From: Clostridium paridis
GTDB taxonomy: Bacteria; Bacillota; Clostridia; Clostridiales; Clostridiaceae
Direction of reading: 5' to 3'
DNA: 64,000 nt
NCBI RefSeq assembly: GCF_016765615.1
Contig: NZ_JAESWA010000017.1
Coordinates: 372,001 to 436,000, forward strand
Below the pieces are notes generated by a model. That model searched no databases. It was not told the DNA's origin and saw nothing but the letters and a program-made list of their open reading frames with translations. The first letter of the stretch is position 1; every line of letters begins with the position of its first letter. This document shows, in pieces, positions 52,644-60,216 of this stretch. The position numbers and the translations under genes were made by a program.

Positions 52644-53405
52644 ATGAGTTTATTAGAACTAAAAGATATAAATCTTAATTATCATTCAAAATCCGGAGAA
52701 ATAAAAACACTAACTAATATAGATTTAAAGTTAAATCAAGGAGAATTTATTACAGTTCTAGGCCCATCTGGTTGTGGTAAATCTACTCTATTGAATATTA
52801 TAAGTGGGCTTATTCCCCCATCCTCAGGTGACATTACTTTCAAAAATGAATCTCTAGAATTAAATAAAGATAAAATGGGTTATATGTTTCAAAAGGATCA
52901 CTTATTTCCTTGGCTTAGCGTTTGGAATAATGTAATCTTACCACTAAAAATCAAACATGAACTTAAAAAGGAAAAACTCGAAAAAGCTGAAGAGCTTTTA
53001 AAGGCATATGCTTTATGGGAATTTAAAGATAGATTACCCACTGATTTATCTGGTGGTATGAGACAAAGAGTTGCACTAATTAGAACCTTAACTTTAGATC
53101 CTGAGCTATTACTATTAGATGAACCTTTTTCAGCATTAGATTATCTAACTAGACTTAAGGTATGTGATGAAGTTTATGAAATTATAAAAAAGGAAGGTAA
53201 AACAGCTATAATGGTAACTCATGATATTAGTGAGGCTATTTCTTTATCTCAAAGAGTAATAATATTATCTAGAAGACCTGCATATGTGAAAAAAGAGCTT
53301 ACTATAAACTTTTCTGAAGCTGCTGATACTCCATTTAAAAGAAGAAAAGAAGAAAACTTCAGAAAATACTTTGATGAAATATGGGGGGATTTAGATGAGC
53401 AATAA
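52644..53405 (+). CDS. ABC transporter ATP-binding protein
   Basis: A 253-aa ATPase of the NitT/TauT class. Walker A GPSGCGKST, Q-loop MFQKDHLFPW, signature LSGGMRQRVA, Walker B LLLLDEPFSALD and H-loop VTHDISEA are intact. AGGTAGGTG precedes the ATG. It overlaps the permease gene by 11 bases, so the two are coupled. Substrate is set by the binding protein upstream and is unknown. Confidence 0.9.
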   Translation: MSLLELKDINLNYHSKSGEIKTLTNIDLKLNQGEFITVLGPSGCGKSTLLNIISGLIPPSSGDITFKNESLELNKDKMGYMFQKDHLFPWLSVWNNVILPLKIKHELKKEKLEKAEELLKAYALWEFKDRLPTDLSGGMRQRVALIRTLTLDPELLLLDEPFSALDYLTRLKVCDEVYEIIKKEGKTAIMVTHDISEAISLSQRVIILSRRPAYVKKELTINFSEAADTPFKRRKEENFRKYFDEIWGDLDEQ

Positions 53406-54207
53406 AACAAATGAAATTTCAGAAAGTCAAAGAAGTTATCTAAAGAAACTTAAAATTGAAAGATTCAAAGTTGGATTTGTTAGGATACTTATTCTTGTTG
53501 TTTTTATATTATTGTGGGAAATAGCCGCTGACAACAAATGGATAGATCCTTTTTTGACTTCTTCACCTTCTAGAATAATGAAATCAACAATTAATCTCTA
53601 TAATGAAGGAATATTGCTAAAAAATATATGGGTAACATGTTATGAAACCATATTAGGCTTTACTATAGGAACAGTACTAGGAACATTTATAGCAATTATT
53701 TTATGGGCATCTCCTTTTACTGCTAAAGTTCTAGATCCATATTTAGTAGTATTAAATGCATTACCTAAAGTAGCCTTAGCTCCTATAATTATATTTTGGG
53801 CTGGTAATGGTATAAGATCAATCATTGTTATTGCTTTGTTAATTTCAATAATCGTAACAATTATAAGTGTAGCTTCTGGCTTTAATGAGGTAGATAAAGA
53901 GAAGATTCTTCTTTTAAAAACCTTTAATGCAAATAAACTTCAAATATTAAGACACTTAATTATTCCAGCCTCCGTCCCCACATTAATATCTGCACTAAAA
54001 ATTAACGTTGGTCTATCATGGGTTGGCGTTATAATGGGAGAATTCTTAGTTGCAAGAGAAGGTTTAGGCTTCTTAATTGTATACGGAGGACAAGTTGCTC
54101 AGCTAGATATGGTTATGATGAGTATAATATTATTATCAATAATTGCTTATGTCATGTACAAGTTAGTATGGCTCGTAGAGAGAAAAATATATGCAAGTTA
54201 CGAATAA
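53395..54207 (+). CDS. ABC transporter permease
   Basis: A 270-aa permease of the NitT/TauT class with six membrane helices and the EAA-type cytoplasmic loop KILLLKTFNANKLQILRHLI followed by PASVPTLISALKINVG. GGGGGG 6 bases before the ATG lies inside the ATPase gene. It is the last gene of the operon; the two following TPR and terminator features have separate signals. The substrate is unknown. Confidence 0.9.
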   Translation: MSNKTNEISESQRSYLKKLKIERFKVGFVRILILVVFILLWEIAADNKWIDPFLTSSPSRIMKSTINLYNEGILLKNIWVTCYETILGFTIGTVLGTFIAIILWASPFTAKVLDPYLVVLNALPKVALAPIIIFWAGNGIRSIIVIALLISIIVTIISVASGFNEVDKEKILLLKTFNANKLQILRHLIIPASVPTLISALKINVGLSWVGVIMGEFLVAREGLGFLIVYGGQVAQLDMVMMSIILLSIIAYVMYKLVWLVERKIYASYE

Positions 54208-54300
54208 ATGTTGGTAATTATTTATCCTCCATAGTATAATCAATATATATTGTATCGATTTCAATCCAATATATATAACTTTGATATGGGGGATAGACGA

Positions 54301-55149
54301 ATGAAAAAAAATACTTTATTAAGTGCTTTTTCAAAATTAGATGGAATTTTATTAGTAGTTGTACTTATAGGATCTTTCTTAAATCCGATATTAGGTACGG
54401 TTTTGGGATGGGGACTAGTAGTATTTCTAATAATTGAGCATAGAGATGGAGTTGCAGCCTTTTTAGGAAACTATTACTATCACAATAAAAAGTATTCAAA
54501 AGCTATTAATTGGTATAAGACTGCTTCAAAAATAAAAGGAACTAATATAAAGAATGTAAAGAATTATGTGTTTTTGGAAATAAACTTTGGCTCTATTGAT
54601 GAGGCTGAAGCTAATCTTAAAGTGCTAATTGAAAAGAATCAATATAAAGATAATAATCTTATAGAAATAAAACTAACTGAAGCAATGATCTATTGGAAAA
54701 AAGATGATTTAAACCGTGCCATAGAAGTTTTAAGACCTTTAATGAACGATTTAAATAGCTCTGCAATTCATGGAACATTAGGTTATTTATTAAACTATAG
54801 TGATGATTTAGATGAAGCTTTAAGTTTTAACTTAAATGCAAACACTTTATATCCTGAAGATATTTTTATAAAATCTAACTTAGCACAAAGCTATTATTTC
54901 AAAAAAGATTTTAATGAAGCATCTAAACTTTTGGATATGTTACTTGAATCACATCCAAGATTTCCAGAACCTTATTATTTTAAAGCTATGATTTTAAAGT
55001 CAGAGGGCTTAACAAAAGAAGCTTTTGAAATGTTTGATAAAGCTTATAAAATGCCTGCTGCAACCATGAGCTACGTAACAAAGGAAAGAATAAAAGAAGA
55101 TTCTAAGGATGTAAATCCTAAATATAATAATGAAGAAGAACAAGAATAA
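54301..55149 (+). CDS. Membrane-anchored tetratricopeptide repeat protein
   Basis: A 282-aa protein with one or two N-terminal hydrophobic helices (about 15-50, including DGILLVVVLIGSFLNPILG and WGLVVFLIIEH) followed by four to five TPR units (KYSKAINWYKTASKIKG; ALSFNLNANTLYPEDIFIKS; ASKLLDMLLESHPRFPEPYY; KEAFEMFDKAYKMP). Such proteins gather other proteins at the membrane. The partner is unknown. The ATG at 54301 has GGGGGA 7 bases before it; an open frame 17 codons longer has no site. It is a single gene with its own terminator. Confidence 0.82.
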   Translation: MKKNTLLSAFSKLDGILLVVVLIGSFLNPILGTVLGWGLVVFLIIEHRDGVAAFLGNYYYHNKKYSKAINWYKTASKIKGTNIKNVKNYVFLEINFGSIDEAEANLKVLIEKNQYKDNNLIEIKLTEAMIYWKKDDLNRAIEVLRPLMNDLNSSAIHGTLGYLLNYSDDLDEALSFNLNANTLYPEDIFIKSNLAQSYYFKKDFNEASKLLDMLLESHPRFPEPYYFKAMILKSEGLTKEAFEMFDKAYKMPAATMSYVTKERIKEDSKDVNPKYNNEEEQE

Positions 55150-55150
55150 A

Positions 55151-55174
55151 AAAATGCGACAAATGTCGCATTTT
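55151..55174 (+). terminator. Terminator of the TPR protein gene
   Basis: AAAATGCGAC pairs with GTCGCATTTT around AAAT, followed by TT and AT-rich sequence. Confidence 0.85.
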
Positions 55175-55179
55175 TTATT

Positions 55180-55308
55180 TTATAAATAATCAGAATTCTT
55201 TTTAATATATATTCTTAATGCTTTGATTACTAGATATAAGACATAAATCCCTACACCTAAAAATGCTAGATATAATATCGAAAAAAATGGAAACATAAAC
55301 ATACCCAT
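55180..55308 (-). CDS. Small single-pass membrane protein, 42 aa
   Basis: A short gene with GGGAGGAGG before its ATG. The product starts MGMFMFPFFSILYLAFLGVG and continues IYVLYLVIKALRIYIKKNSD, a long hydrophobic helix with a basic, probably cytoplasmic tail. No family is recognised. It is upstream of nothing on its strand but shares the gap between the TPR and epimerase genes. Its strong ribosome site and clear membrane profile argue for a real gene. Confidence 0.6.
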   Translation of the reverse strand: MGMFMFPFFSILYLAFLGVGIYVLYLVIKALRIYIKKNSDYL

Positions 55309-55336
55309 AAAATCTCCTCCTCCCATAAACATAATT

Positions 55337-56281
55337 TTATTTCTTATTTTTTAAAGTTATTTCTTCCATTCTATTCATTCTTTTATCTTCTAATTGAGGT
55401 TTTTTATCTAAATACCAAGTATATGTTCTTTCTAATCCTACTTTAAGTGAAATGCTTGGCACATGTAATCCATCCTCTAATAATTTCTTAATATCAAGCA
55501 TATAGGTTACATCTCTAAATGGGAAATACGTTCTAACATCATCTCTTATTTTATTTCTATCTATTTTAATAATATTAGGTTTTTCATTTACAACTTCTCC
55601 ACAGATAATAATTAATTTTTCAAACGTTACTACATCTGGGTTTGTAATATTATATATCTTATTTTTCTTTTCCAAAAGCATTGCACTTTCAAAGGTTTTA
55701 ACTAAATCATCAATATGTATAAATTGAGTTTTAGTATTACTTCCATTAGGCATTGGAATAGTTTTTTTATTTTTTATTCTATCAAAAAAATATCCTTCTC
55801 TATATAAGTTATTTCCTTCTCCATAAATATAAGTCGGTCTAAAGATTACATATGGAACTCTACTATTTATAATATAATCCTCTGCTTCTTTTTTATCTGT
55901 ACCGTATTTACCCCAATTAGGGTTTTCACCTTTTTCATCATCTTCATTAATCAGCTCATAACTTGGCTTATAGACAGCTCCTGATGAACAAAATATATAA
56001 CTCTTTAAATTACTTTTATCTATAGAAGTTAATATACTTTCAACATCCTCTTTTGTATATGCAGAGATATCAAAGATATATTCATAGCTTTTCCCATTTA
56101 GAATGTTTTCCACTTCGCTTTTTGACTTTCTATTGCATATTAAGTGATTTCTAAACCCTTTATAATCTAATGGTTTTATTCCTCTTGTAAGAATATCAAT
56201 ACTATAGCCTTGTTTTATAAGATGTTTTGCAAGTGAACTACTTACAAAAGTAGTTCCCCCCATTATAAGAATGTTTTTCAT
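55337..56281 (-). CDS. NAD-dependent epimerase/dehydratase family protein
   Basis: A 314-aa short-chain-type epimerase. The nucleotide motif is MKNILIMGGTTFVSSSLAKHL (a GGTxF-x-S variant of GxxGxxG), the catalytic YxxxK is in YGTDKKEAE, with the preceding Ser in CSSGAVY. The C-terminal part binds the sugar or other substrate, which cannot be told. The ATG at 56281 has GGGGAG 6 bases before it; the open 22-codon extension lacks a site. It ends near the small membrane protein gene on the same strand. Confidence 0.82.
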   Translation of the reverse strand: MKNILIMGGTTFVSSSLAKHLIKQGYSIDILTRGIKPLDYKGFRNHLICNRKSKSEVENILNGKSYEYIFDISAYTKEDVESILTSIDKSNLKSYIFCSSGAVYKPSYELINEDDEKGENPNWGKYGTDKKEAEDYIINSRVPYVIFRPTYIYGEGNNLYREGYFFDRIKNKKTIPMPNGSNTKTQFIHIDDLVKTFESAMLLEKKNKIYNITNPDVVTFEKLIIICGEVVNEKPNIIKIDRNKIRDDVRTYFPFRDVTYMLDIKKLLEDGLHVPSISLKVGLERTYTWYLDKKPQLEDKRMNRMEEITLKNKK

Positions 56282-56387
56282 ATTATCACTCCCCAAAGTA
56301 AACTTACACCTGTAAAATATTTCTATTTCATATATAGCGTAACACATTTACAACCATTGTGCTATACTATGTGAGTTAAGCGTAAAT

Positions 56388-56777
56388 TCACCCTTGCATC
56401 TCATCTAAATAATCATCTATTAACTTAATATCTCTAAAATCTTTTTCTCGTCCTAGCTTAAGCTTTTGTTTTCTTATACTCTCTATTGTTGCAACTGAAA
56501 GCTCATTAACTGTTTCTACTTCATCCACGAACCAGTTTTCTATTACTTCTATTGAGCCATTTATTTCTATTACTCTTCTTCCATCTGCTAAAGTCTTATA
56601 TTTATACCCTTTGTTAATTAAGCTGTCAAATAATTTAGAAGTGCAGCCTAAATCAATATCATTAGTTTTTTCTTTTATTCCATGAAGCACTAAGCCTGCC
56701 CCTGAAGATATCCAATACTCCCCTAGTGGTAAGTTTACTTCTTTCATAATTCTTATTATATCTTCTTTTATAAGCAT
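56388..56777 (-). CDS. Small nucleotidyltransferase-fold protein
   Basis: A 129-aa protein with the pattern of a minimal nucleotidyltransferase: ISSGAGLVLHGIKEKTNDID, where the G-x-x-x-x-x-G helix is followed by the Asp pair of the catalytic DxD (NDIDLG). The rest includes EKDFRDIKLIDDYL. Such proteins include MNT antitoxins, AbiE-type toxins and DUF-type enzymes, but no HEPN or abiE partner lies next to it. AGGAGG lies 7 bases before the ATG. Role unknown. Confidence 0.6.
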   Translation of the reverse strand: MLIKEDIIRIMKEVNLPLGEYWISSGAGLVLHGIKEKTNDIDLGCTSKLFDSLINKGYKYKTLADGRRVIEINGSIEVIENWFVDEVETVNELSVATIESIRKQKLKLGREKDFRDIKLIDDYLDEMQG

Positions 56778-56899
56778 CTTTATTACCTCCTCAATTCATA
56801 TAGTAAATTATACCATTAAATTCTAATAATCAGTTATTAATATATTTCTTTATTAGGAATTGTTTGTCCTTAATATTCTTAATTATTAAGTAATGTAAT

Positions 56900-56941
56900 T
56901 GTTTTACTTAAACATATTTGCTATATACGCTGTTTTACTTA
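56900..56941 (+). promoter_or_regulatory. Direct repeats upstream of lrgAB
   Basis: TGTTTTACTTA occurs at 56900-56910 and 56931-56941, exactly 31 bases apart (three helical turns). It is in the 261-base gap before lrgA, so it may be a regulator site, for example of a LytTR-type protein. The promoter itself I could not fix. Confidence 0.4.
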
Positions 56942-57038
56942 TATCTTCCATGGTGATAGAGTTATAAATGTGTAGTCCATATATTCTAATTACTTGATAA
57001 TAATATAGTTTAATGGATTATATATTAGGAGGTTACAA

Positions 57039-57407
57039 ATGAAACTTTTAAGAGAATTACTTATAATTACATTAATATATTTTTTAGGCGAGGTCCTGTC
57101 TAGGCTTCTTCATATACCTATTCCAGGAAACATATTAGGAATGCTTATTTTGCTGGCTTGCTTATGCACGAATCTTATTAAACTTCATCAGATTGAAAAA
57201 GTAGCAAATTTCTTTTTAAATCATTTAAGCTTTTTCTTTATACCTGCTGGTGTTGGTTTAATTACTTCCATAAGTGTTATAAAAGACTCATGGTACAAGC
57301 TTTTAGTAGTATGTATTTTAACTACAATCATAGTTATGGTTACAACAGGACATATAGTTCAATTTTTAGTAAAATTTTTATCCAAGGGAAGTGAGCAAAG
57401 TGAGTAG
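57039..57407 (+). CDS. lrgA: LrgA/CidA-family holin-like protein
   Basis: A 122-aa membrane protein of four helices, containing the LrgA/CidA signature: LLRELLIITLIYFLGEVLSR at the start, HIPIPGNILGMLILL near residue 27 and FFFIPAGVGLI near 70. Homologues act with LrgB in controlling murein hydrolase activity, cell lysis and, in bacilli, pyruvate uptake. AGGAGG lies 6 bases before the ATG. It overlaps lrgB by 8 bases. Confidence 0.92.
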   Translation: MKLLRELLIITLIYFLGEVLSRLLHIPIPGNILGMLILLACLCTNLIKLHQIEKVANFFLNHLSFFFIPAGVGLITSISVIKDSWYKLLVVCILTTIIVMVTTGHIVQFLVKFLSKGSEQSE

Positions 57408-58113
57408 TCTTTTAGATTCTCCTATCTTCGGAATATTGTTATCTTTATTTGCTTTTGAGGTAGGTATGATTCTTTATAACAGAACTAAGTTTCCTCTTTT
57501 CAATCCATTACTTATTGCAATAGTTTTAATAATTGGATTTTTAGGAGTTTTTAAAATTAATTATCAAGAATTTAATATTGGCGGTCAATTTATAAATATG
57601 TTTTTAGGACCTGCTACGGTAGTATTAGCAGTACCGCTATATAAACAATTGCAATTACTAAAGAAACATGCTTTACCTATTATCCTAGGTATTTCAGTTG
57701 GAAGTTCCGTAGGAATCTTAAGCATAATTGGTCTTAGTTATATTTTAGGCTTAAATGGACTCTTAACTAAATCATTGCTAGCAAAATCTGTTTCTACTCC
57801 AATAGGAATGGAGATAACTAAATCCTTAAATGGAGTTATTCCTATAACAGTTATTGCAATAATAATTACTGGGATTTTAGGAGCAATTATTGGACCATGG
57901 GTACTTAAAACCTTTAGGATTCATAACAAAATAGCTGTGGGGATTTCTCTAGGAACTTCAGCTCATGCTGTAGGCACTTCCAAAGCACTGGAGCTTGGAG
58001 AAACTGAAGGAGCTATGAGCTCTCTTTCCATTGGAATTGCCGGGCTAATGACTGTAGCTTTAGCACCATTAATATATCATTTTGCAATATATGTATATTC
58101 GTTTATAAAATAG
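57400..58113 (+). CDS. lrgB: LrgB-family membrane protein
   Basis: A 237-aa membrane protein with six or more helices. The LrgB signature is visible: LNGLLTKSLLAKSVSTPIGM, then NKIAVGISLGTSAHAVGTSKA near residues 180-200 and ETEGAMSSLSIGIAGLMT. It is the partner of LrgA. GTG at 57400 with GGGAA 10 bases before it is preferred over a GTG three codons earlier, which is too close to the site. It ends at a convergent terminator. The pair has no lytSR-type regulator genes in the window. Confidence 0.92.
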   Translation: MSSLLDSPIFGILLSLFAFEVGMILYNRTKFPLFNPLLIAIVLIIGFLGVFKINYQEFNIGGQFINMFLGPATVVLAVPLYKQLQLLKKHALPIILGISVGSSVGILSIIGLSYILGLNGLLTKSLLAKSVSTPIGMEITKSLNGVIPITVIAIIITGILGAIIGPWVLKTFRIHNKIAVGISLGTSAHAVGTSKALELGETEGAMSSLSIGIAGLMTVALAPLIYHFAIYVYSFIK

Positions 58114-58116
58114 AAA

Positions 58117-58149
58117 AACCCATCTTCATAAAATTATGGAGATGGGTTT
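58117..58149. terminator. Terminator between lrgB and the HAD hydrolase gene
   Basis: AAACCCATCT(TC)CATAA pairs with TTATGGAGATGGGTTT between convergent genes, overlapping the end of the HAD gene. Confidence 0.8.
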
Positions 58150-58811
58150 AGTTGTTTTGAAAATATAAACTTACTAAATGTTTCTACAGTTTCAAAATAG
58201 TAATCAGATTCATTTTTCATATATTCTTTTATTTCAGGAATTATATGTGACCAGCCTGCTGCTGCAAACTCTATATTGCAAGCTCTAGCCATATCTAATC
58301 CTGGTTTTAAATCATCTAATACTAAAATCTCATGCTCTTCTAAATTAAAAGTTTTCATGATTTTCAAAAGTGGATACGGACTTGGCTTCCGTTTATCATC
58401 CTCCACATCCCACCCAAATATTAAGTCTGGAGTAACATTGCAGTTTACAATATAATCTCTAAGAATTTGTTCACTCTCAGAATGTGATACTACACATATT
58501 ATCCCACCTAATTCCTTATATCTTTTTATTAATTCTGGAAATCCAGAGTAGAACTCTGGAACTATAGACTTAGTATAGCTTCTCCATATTTCATTCTGCT
58601 TTTGCTGCTCTTCTTCACTAAATTCCAAAACATCTTTGCATAAGTGTGAAAAGCCTGGACTAAAACAACAAGAAACAAATTCTTCTAGGGTAAGTGGTTC
58701 AATGTCTGGCCTTAATAATTTCATTGCCTCCACAAAAGATGGATGGTGTATCTCTGGTGTACTCTTTGACACTGTATCATCATGATCCAAAACTAAACAA
58801 CGGTATATCAA
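58134..58811 (-). CDS. HAD-superfamily hydrolase
   Basis: A 225-aa haloacid-dehalogenase-fold phosphatase. Motif I is LVLDHDDTVSKS (Asp9 and Asp11), motif II is ICVVSHSES, motif III the Lys of DKRKPSPYP and motif IV LVLDDLKPGLDMA. The helical cap between motifs I and II makes it a subfamily I (PGPase/beta-PGM-like) phosphatase. The substrate is unknown. The start is TTG with GGAGG 7 bases before it. It follows the methyltransferase gene by 39 bases on the same strand and may be co-transcribed. Confidence 0.85.
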   Translation of the reverse strand: MIYRCLVLDHDDTVSKSTPEIHHPSFVEAMKLLRPDIEPLTLEEFVSCCFSPGFSHLCKDVLEFSEEEQQKQNEIWRSYTKSIVPEFYSGFPELIKRYKELGGIICVVSHSESEQILRDYIVNCNVTPDLIFGWDVEDDKRKPSPYPLLKIMKTFNLEEHEILVLDDLKPGLDMARACNIEFAAAGWSHIIPEIKEYMKNESDYYFETVETFSKFIFSKQLNPSP

Positions 58812-58850
58812 TTGATTTCCTCCATTTAAATCGATTAATTTTTCTTAATT

Positions 58851-59627
58851 TCAATTCTTCTTTAATTTAAAAATTGCGTATGTAGGGGTATCCATATATC
58901 CATAATATCTTTTTATATTATCCTCTTTCCATTCAGCAGGAGGTAACGGTTCTAATAATTCTTCTATTTGCAGTCCAGCCTTAACAATACTATTTATATA
59001 ATCTGACATTGTGTGGTGATAACTATATGAAAGATAGTTATCAATATTAGGATTATATTCAATCCATGGCTGTATATATGCTCTTAGTCCTCTATCTAAA
59101 TATTTTACATTCCATTCATCGTCTACAGGGATTTCTCCATTTTCCTTTGACAAAGGATAGCACGCGGAGTACACTGGATTTATTACTGACAGTATACATG
59201 TACCTGCTGAAATCAAAACTCTATTTATTTCTTTCATGACTTCATTCAAATCTTTTACATAATGCAGTACTGTAGAAGAGAAAACAAAATCAATACTGTT
59301 ATCATCAATAAAAGAAATATTCTCTATATCCCCTTGACTGAATTCTATTTGTGATCCCTTTTCTTTTGCTCTTTCCTTGCAGAAATTAATCATCTCATCT
59401 GATAAATCAATTCCTAATATCATCTTTGGATTAAGCTCCTCCAATAAAAAACTAAATCTTCCAGTTCCACATCCAAGATCAAGAATTGTTTTATTCTCTA
59501 ATCTTGGCAAAATAGTTTTAATAGCTTTCCATTCAATTAAACTACTATAAGAGTCTTTGGTATTAGTGAAGTCTTCATAGAACTGTACCATCTTATCCCA
59601 ATTAGATTTAAAATTTCTCTTTTCCAT
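58851..59627 (-). CDS. Class I SAM-dependent methyltransferase
   Basis: A 258-aa methyltransferase with motif I LDLGCGTGRFSFLLEEL, the acidic motif ILGIDLSDEMI, motif IV-like IDFVFSSTVLHYVKDL and a C-terminal half of about 90 residues with several Tyr/Trp, containing IQPWIEYNPNIDNYLSYSYH. The substrate cannot be told. The ATG at 59627 has GGGAG 7 bases before it; an 8-codon longer frame lacks a site. It lies 90 bases downstream of the small Cys protein of the MNIO cluster, on the same strand, so it could be a tailoring enzyme of that cluster; this is inference. Confidence 0.82.
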   Translation of the reverse strand: MEKRNFKSNWDKMVQFYEDFTNTKDSYSSLIEWKAIKTILPRLENKTILDLGCGTGRFSFLLEELNPKMILGIDLSDEMINFCKERAKEKGSQIEFSQGDIENISFIDDNSIDFVFSSTVLHYVKDLNEVMKEINRVLISAGTCILSVINPVYSACYPLSKENGEIPVDDEWNVKYLDRGLRAYIQPWIEYNPNIDNYLSYSYHHTMSDYINSIVKAGLQIEELLEPLPPAEWKEDNIKRYYGYMDTPTYAIFKLKKN

Positions 59628-59694
59628 GACTTTTCTCCCAGTATATATCATTACTTATTTCAATTAATTTTATAAATTTAAGCAATACAAGATA

Positions 59695-59729
59695 GAGGCA
59701 TTAAGCCTCTTCTTTTGCTATAATGCCTC
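59695..59729 (-). other. Two mutually exclusive hairpins at the end of the 68-aa protein gene
   Basis: GAGGCATTA and TAATGCCTC pair over 17 bases, while the internal GAGGC can instead pair with GCCTC of the same arm. No clear T run follows on the minus strand, so this looks less like a plain terminator; a partial read-through signal toward the methyltransferase gene is possible. Confidence 0.35.
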
Positions 59730-59924
59730 TTTTAGTTCAATACATCTTTTATACAAAAGATCTAATTCACAACCACAGCTTCCACATTCTTTGTCTGCTT
59801 GCTCTACTGCTTTGATTAAATCTTCTTTGTTTCCATTTCCATCAAGATATGCTTTTGATGGAATGGCGATTAAATCCCAGCCTGAATTAGAAAACTTTTC
59901 TAAAATTACTTTTAATTCTTCCAT
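59718..59924 (-). CDS. 68-aa protein with a CxxCxC motif (possible peptide substrate or metal-binding partner)
   Basis: A 68-residue protein: an amphipathic start (MEELKVILEKFSNSGWDLIA), then IPSKAYLDGNGNKEDLIKAV, then KECGSCGCELDLLYKRC with Cys at 47, 50, 52 and 61. AAAGGAG lies 7 bases before the ATG, inside the VOC gene, so translation is coupled. The Cys arrangement could bind a metal, or be the target of the adjacent DUF692/MNIO enzyme, whose relatives modify Cys in small peptides. The rest of the protein looks folded and not like a cleavable leader, so it is not a certain RiPP precursor. Family not recognised. Confidence 0.65.
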   Translation of the reverse strand: MEELKVILEKFSNSGWDLIAIPSKAYLDGNGNKEDLIKAVEQADKECGSCGCELDLLYKRCIELKEAL

Positions 59925-60211
59925 GATAAATCTCCTTTCATTTTTTCATTAAAATTATTTATATTACTATAAGATTCTAATCGTTTCTCTAATGTTTCAG
60001 TATGAAGTTCAAATAAGTTATTGTCATAGTCATAAAAATAAATAGAATATCCTTCTCCTGGTACTCTTTCTCTTGGCGGCTTTAGTTCTAAATTCAACTC
60101 TTTTATTTTATTTAAATAATATTCAACTTCAGAAATTAAACTTTTAAATAACTTTGTAGTTTTCTCTAAATCTCTTTCAATAAAAGTAATATGACTTATA
60201 CCCTCTATCAT
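59912..60211 (-). CDS. FosX-like VOC protein with an internal deletion
   Basis: A 99-aa protein. The N-terminal 25 residues (MIEGISHITFIERDLEKTTK) and the C-terminal half (LELKPPRERVPGEGYSIYFY, then DNNLFELHTETLEKRL) match the fosfomycin-epoxide hydrolase FosX/VOC fold. The family is about 130-135 residues; roughly 35-45 residues between them, which hold the second metal ligand (His near 69 in FosX), are missing. First (HIT His7) and last (FELHT Glu) ligands remain. The frame is intact, so the deletion is in-frame. It lies between the MNIO and 68-aa genes, coupled to both. Confidence 0.72.
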   Translation of the reverse strand: MIEGISHITFIERDLEKTTKLFKSLISEVEYYLNKIKELNLELKPPRERVPGEGYSIYFYDYDNNLFELHTETLEKRLESYSNINNFNEKMKGDLSWKN

Positions 60212-60216
60212 ATCTA

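Noticed and set aside
59912-60211. FosX-type fosfomycin resistance gene
   Set aside because: The middle of the protein, including the expected second metal ligand, is missing, so hydrolysis of fosfomycin is unlikely.
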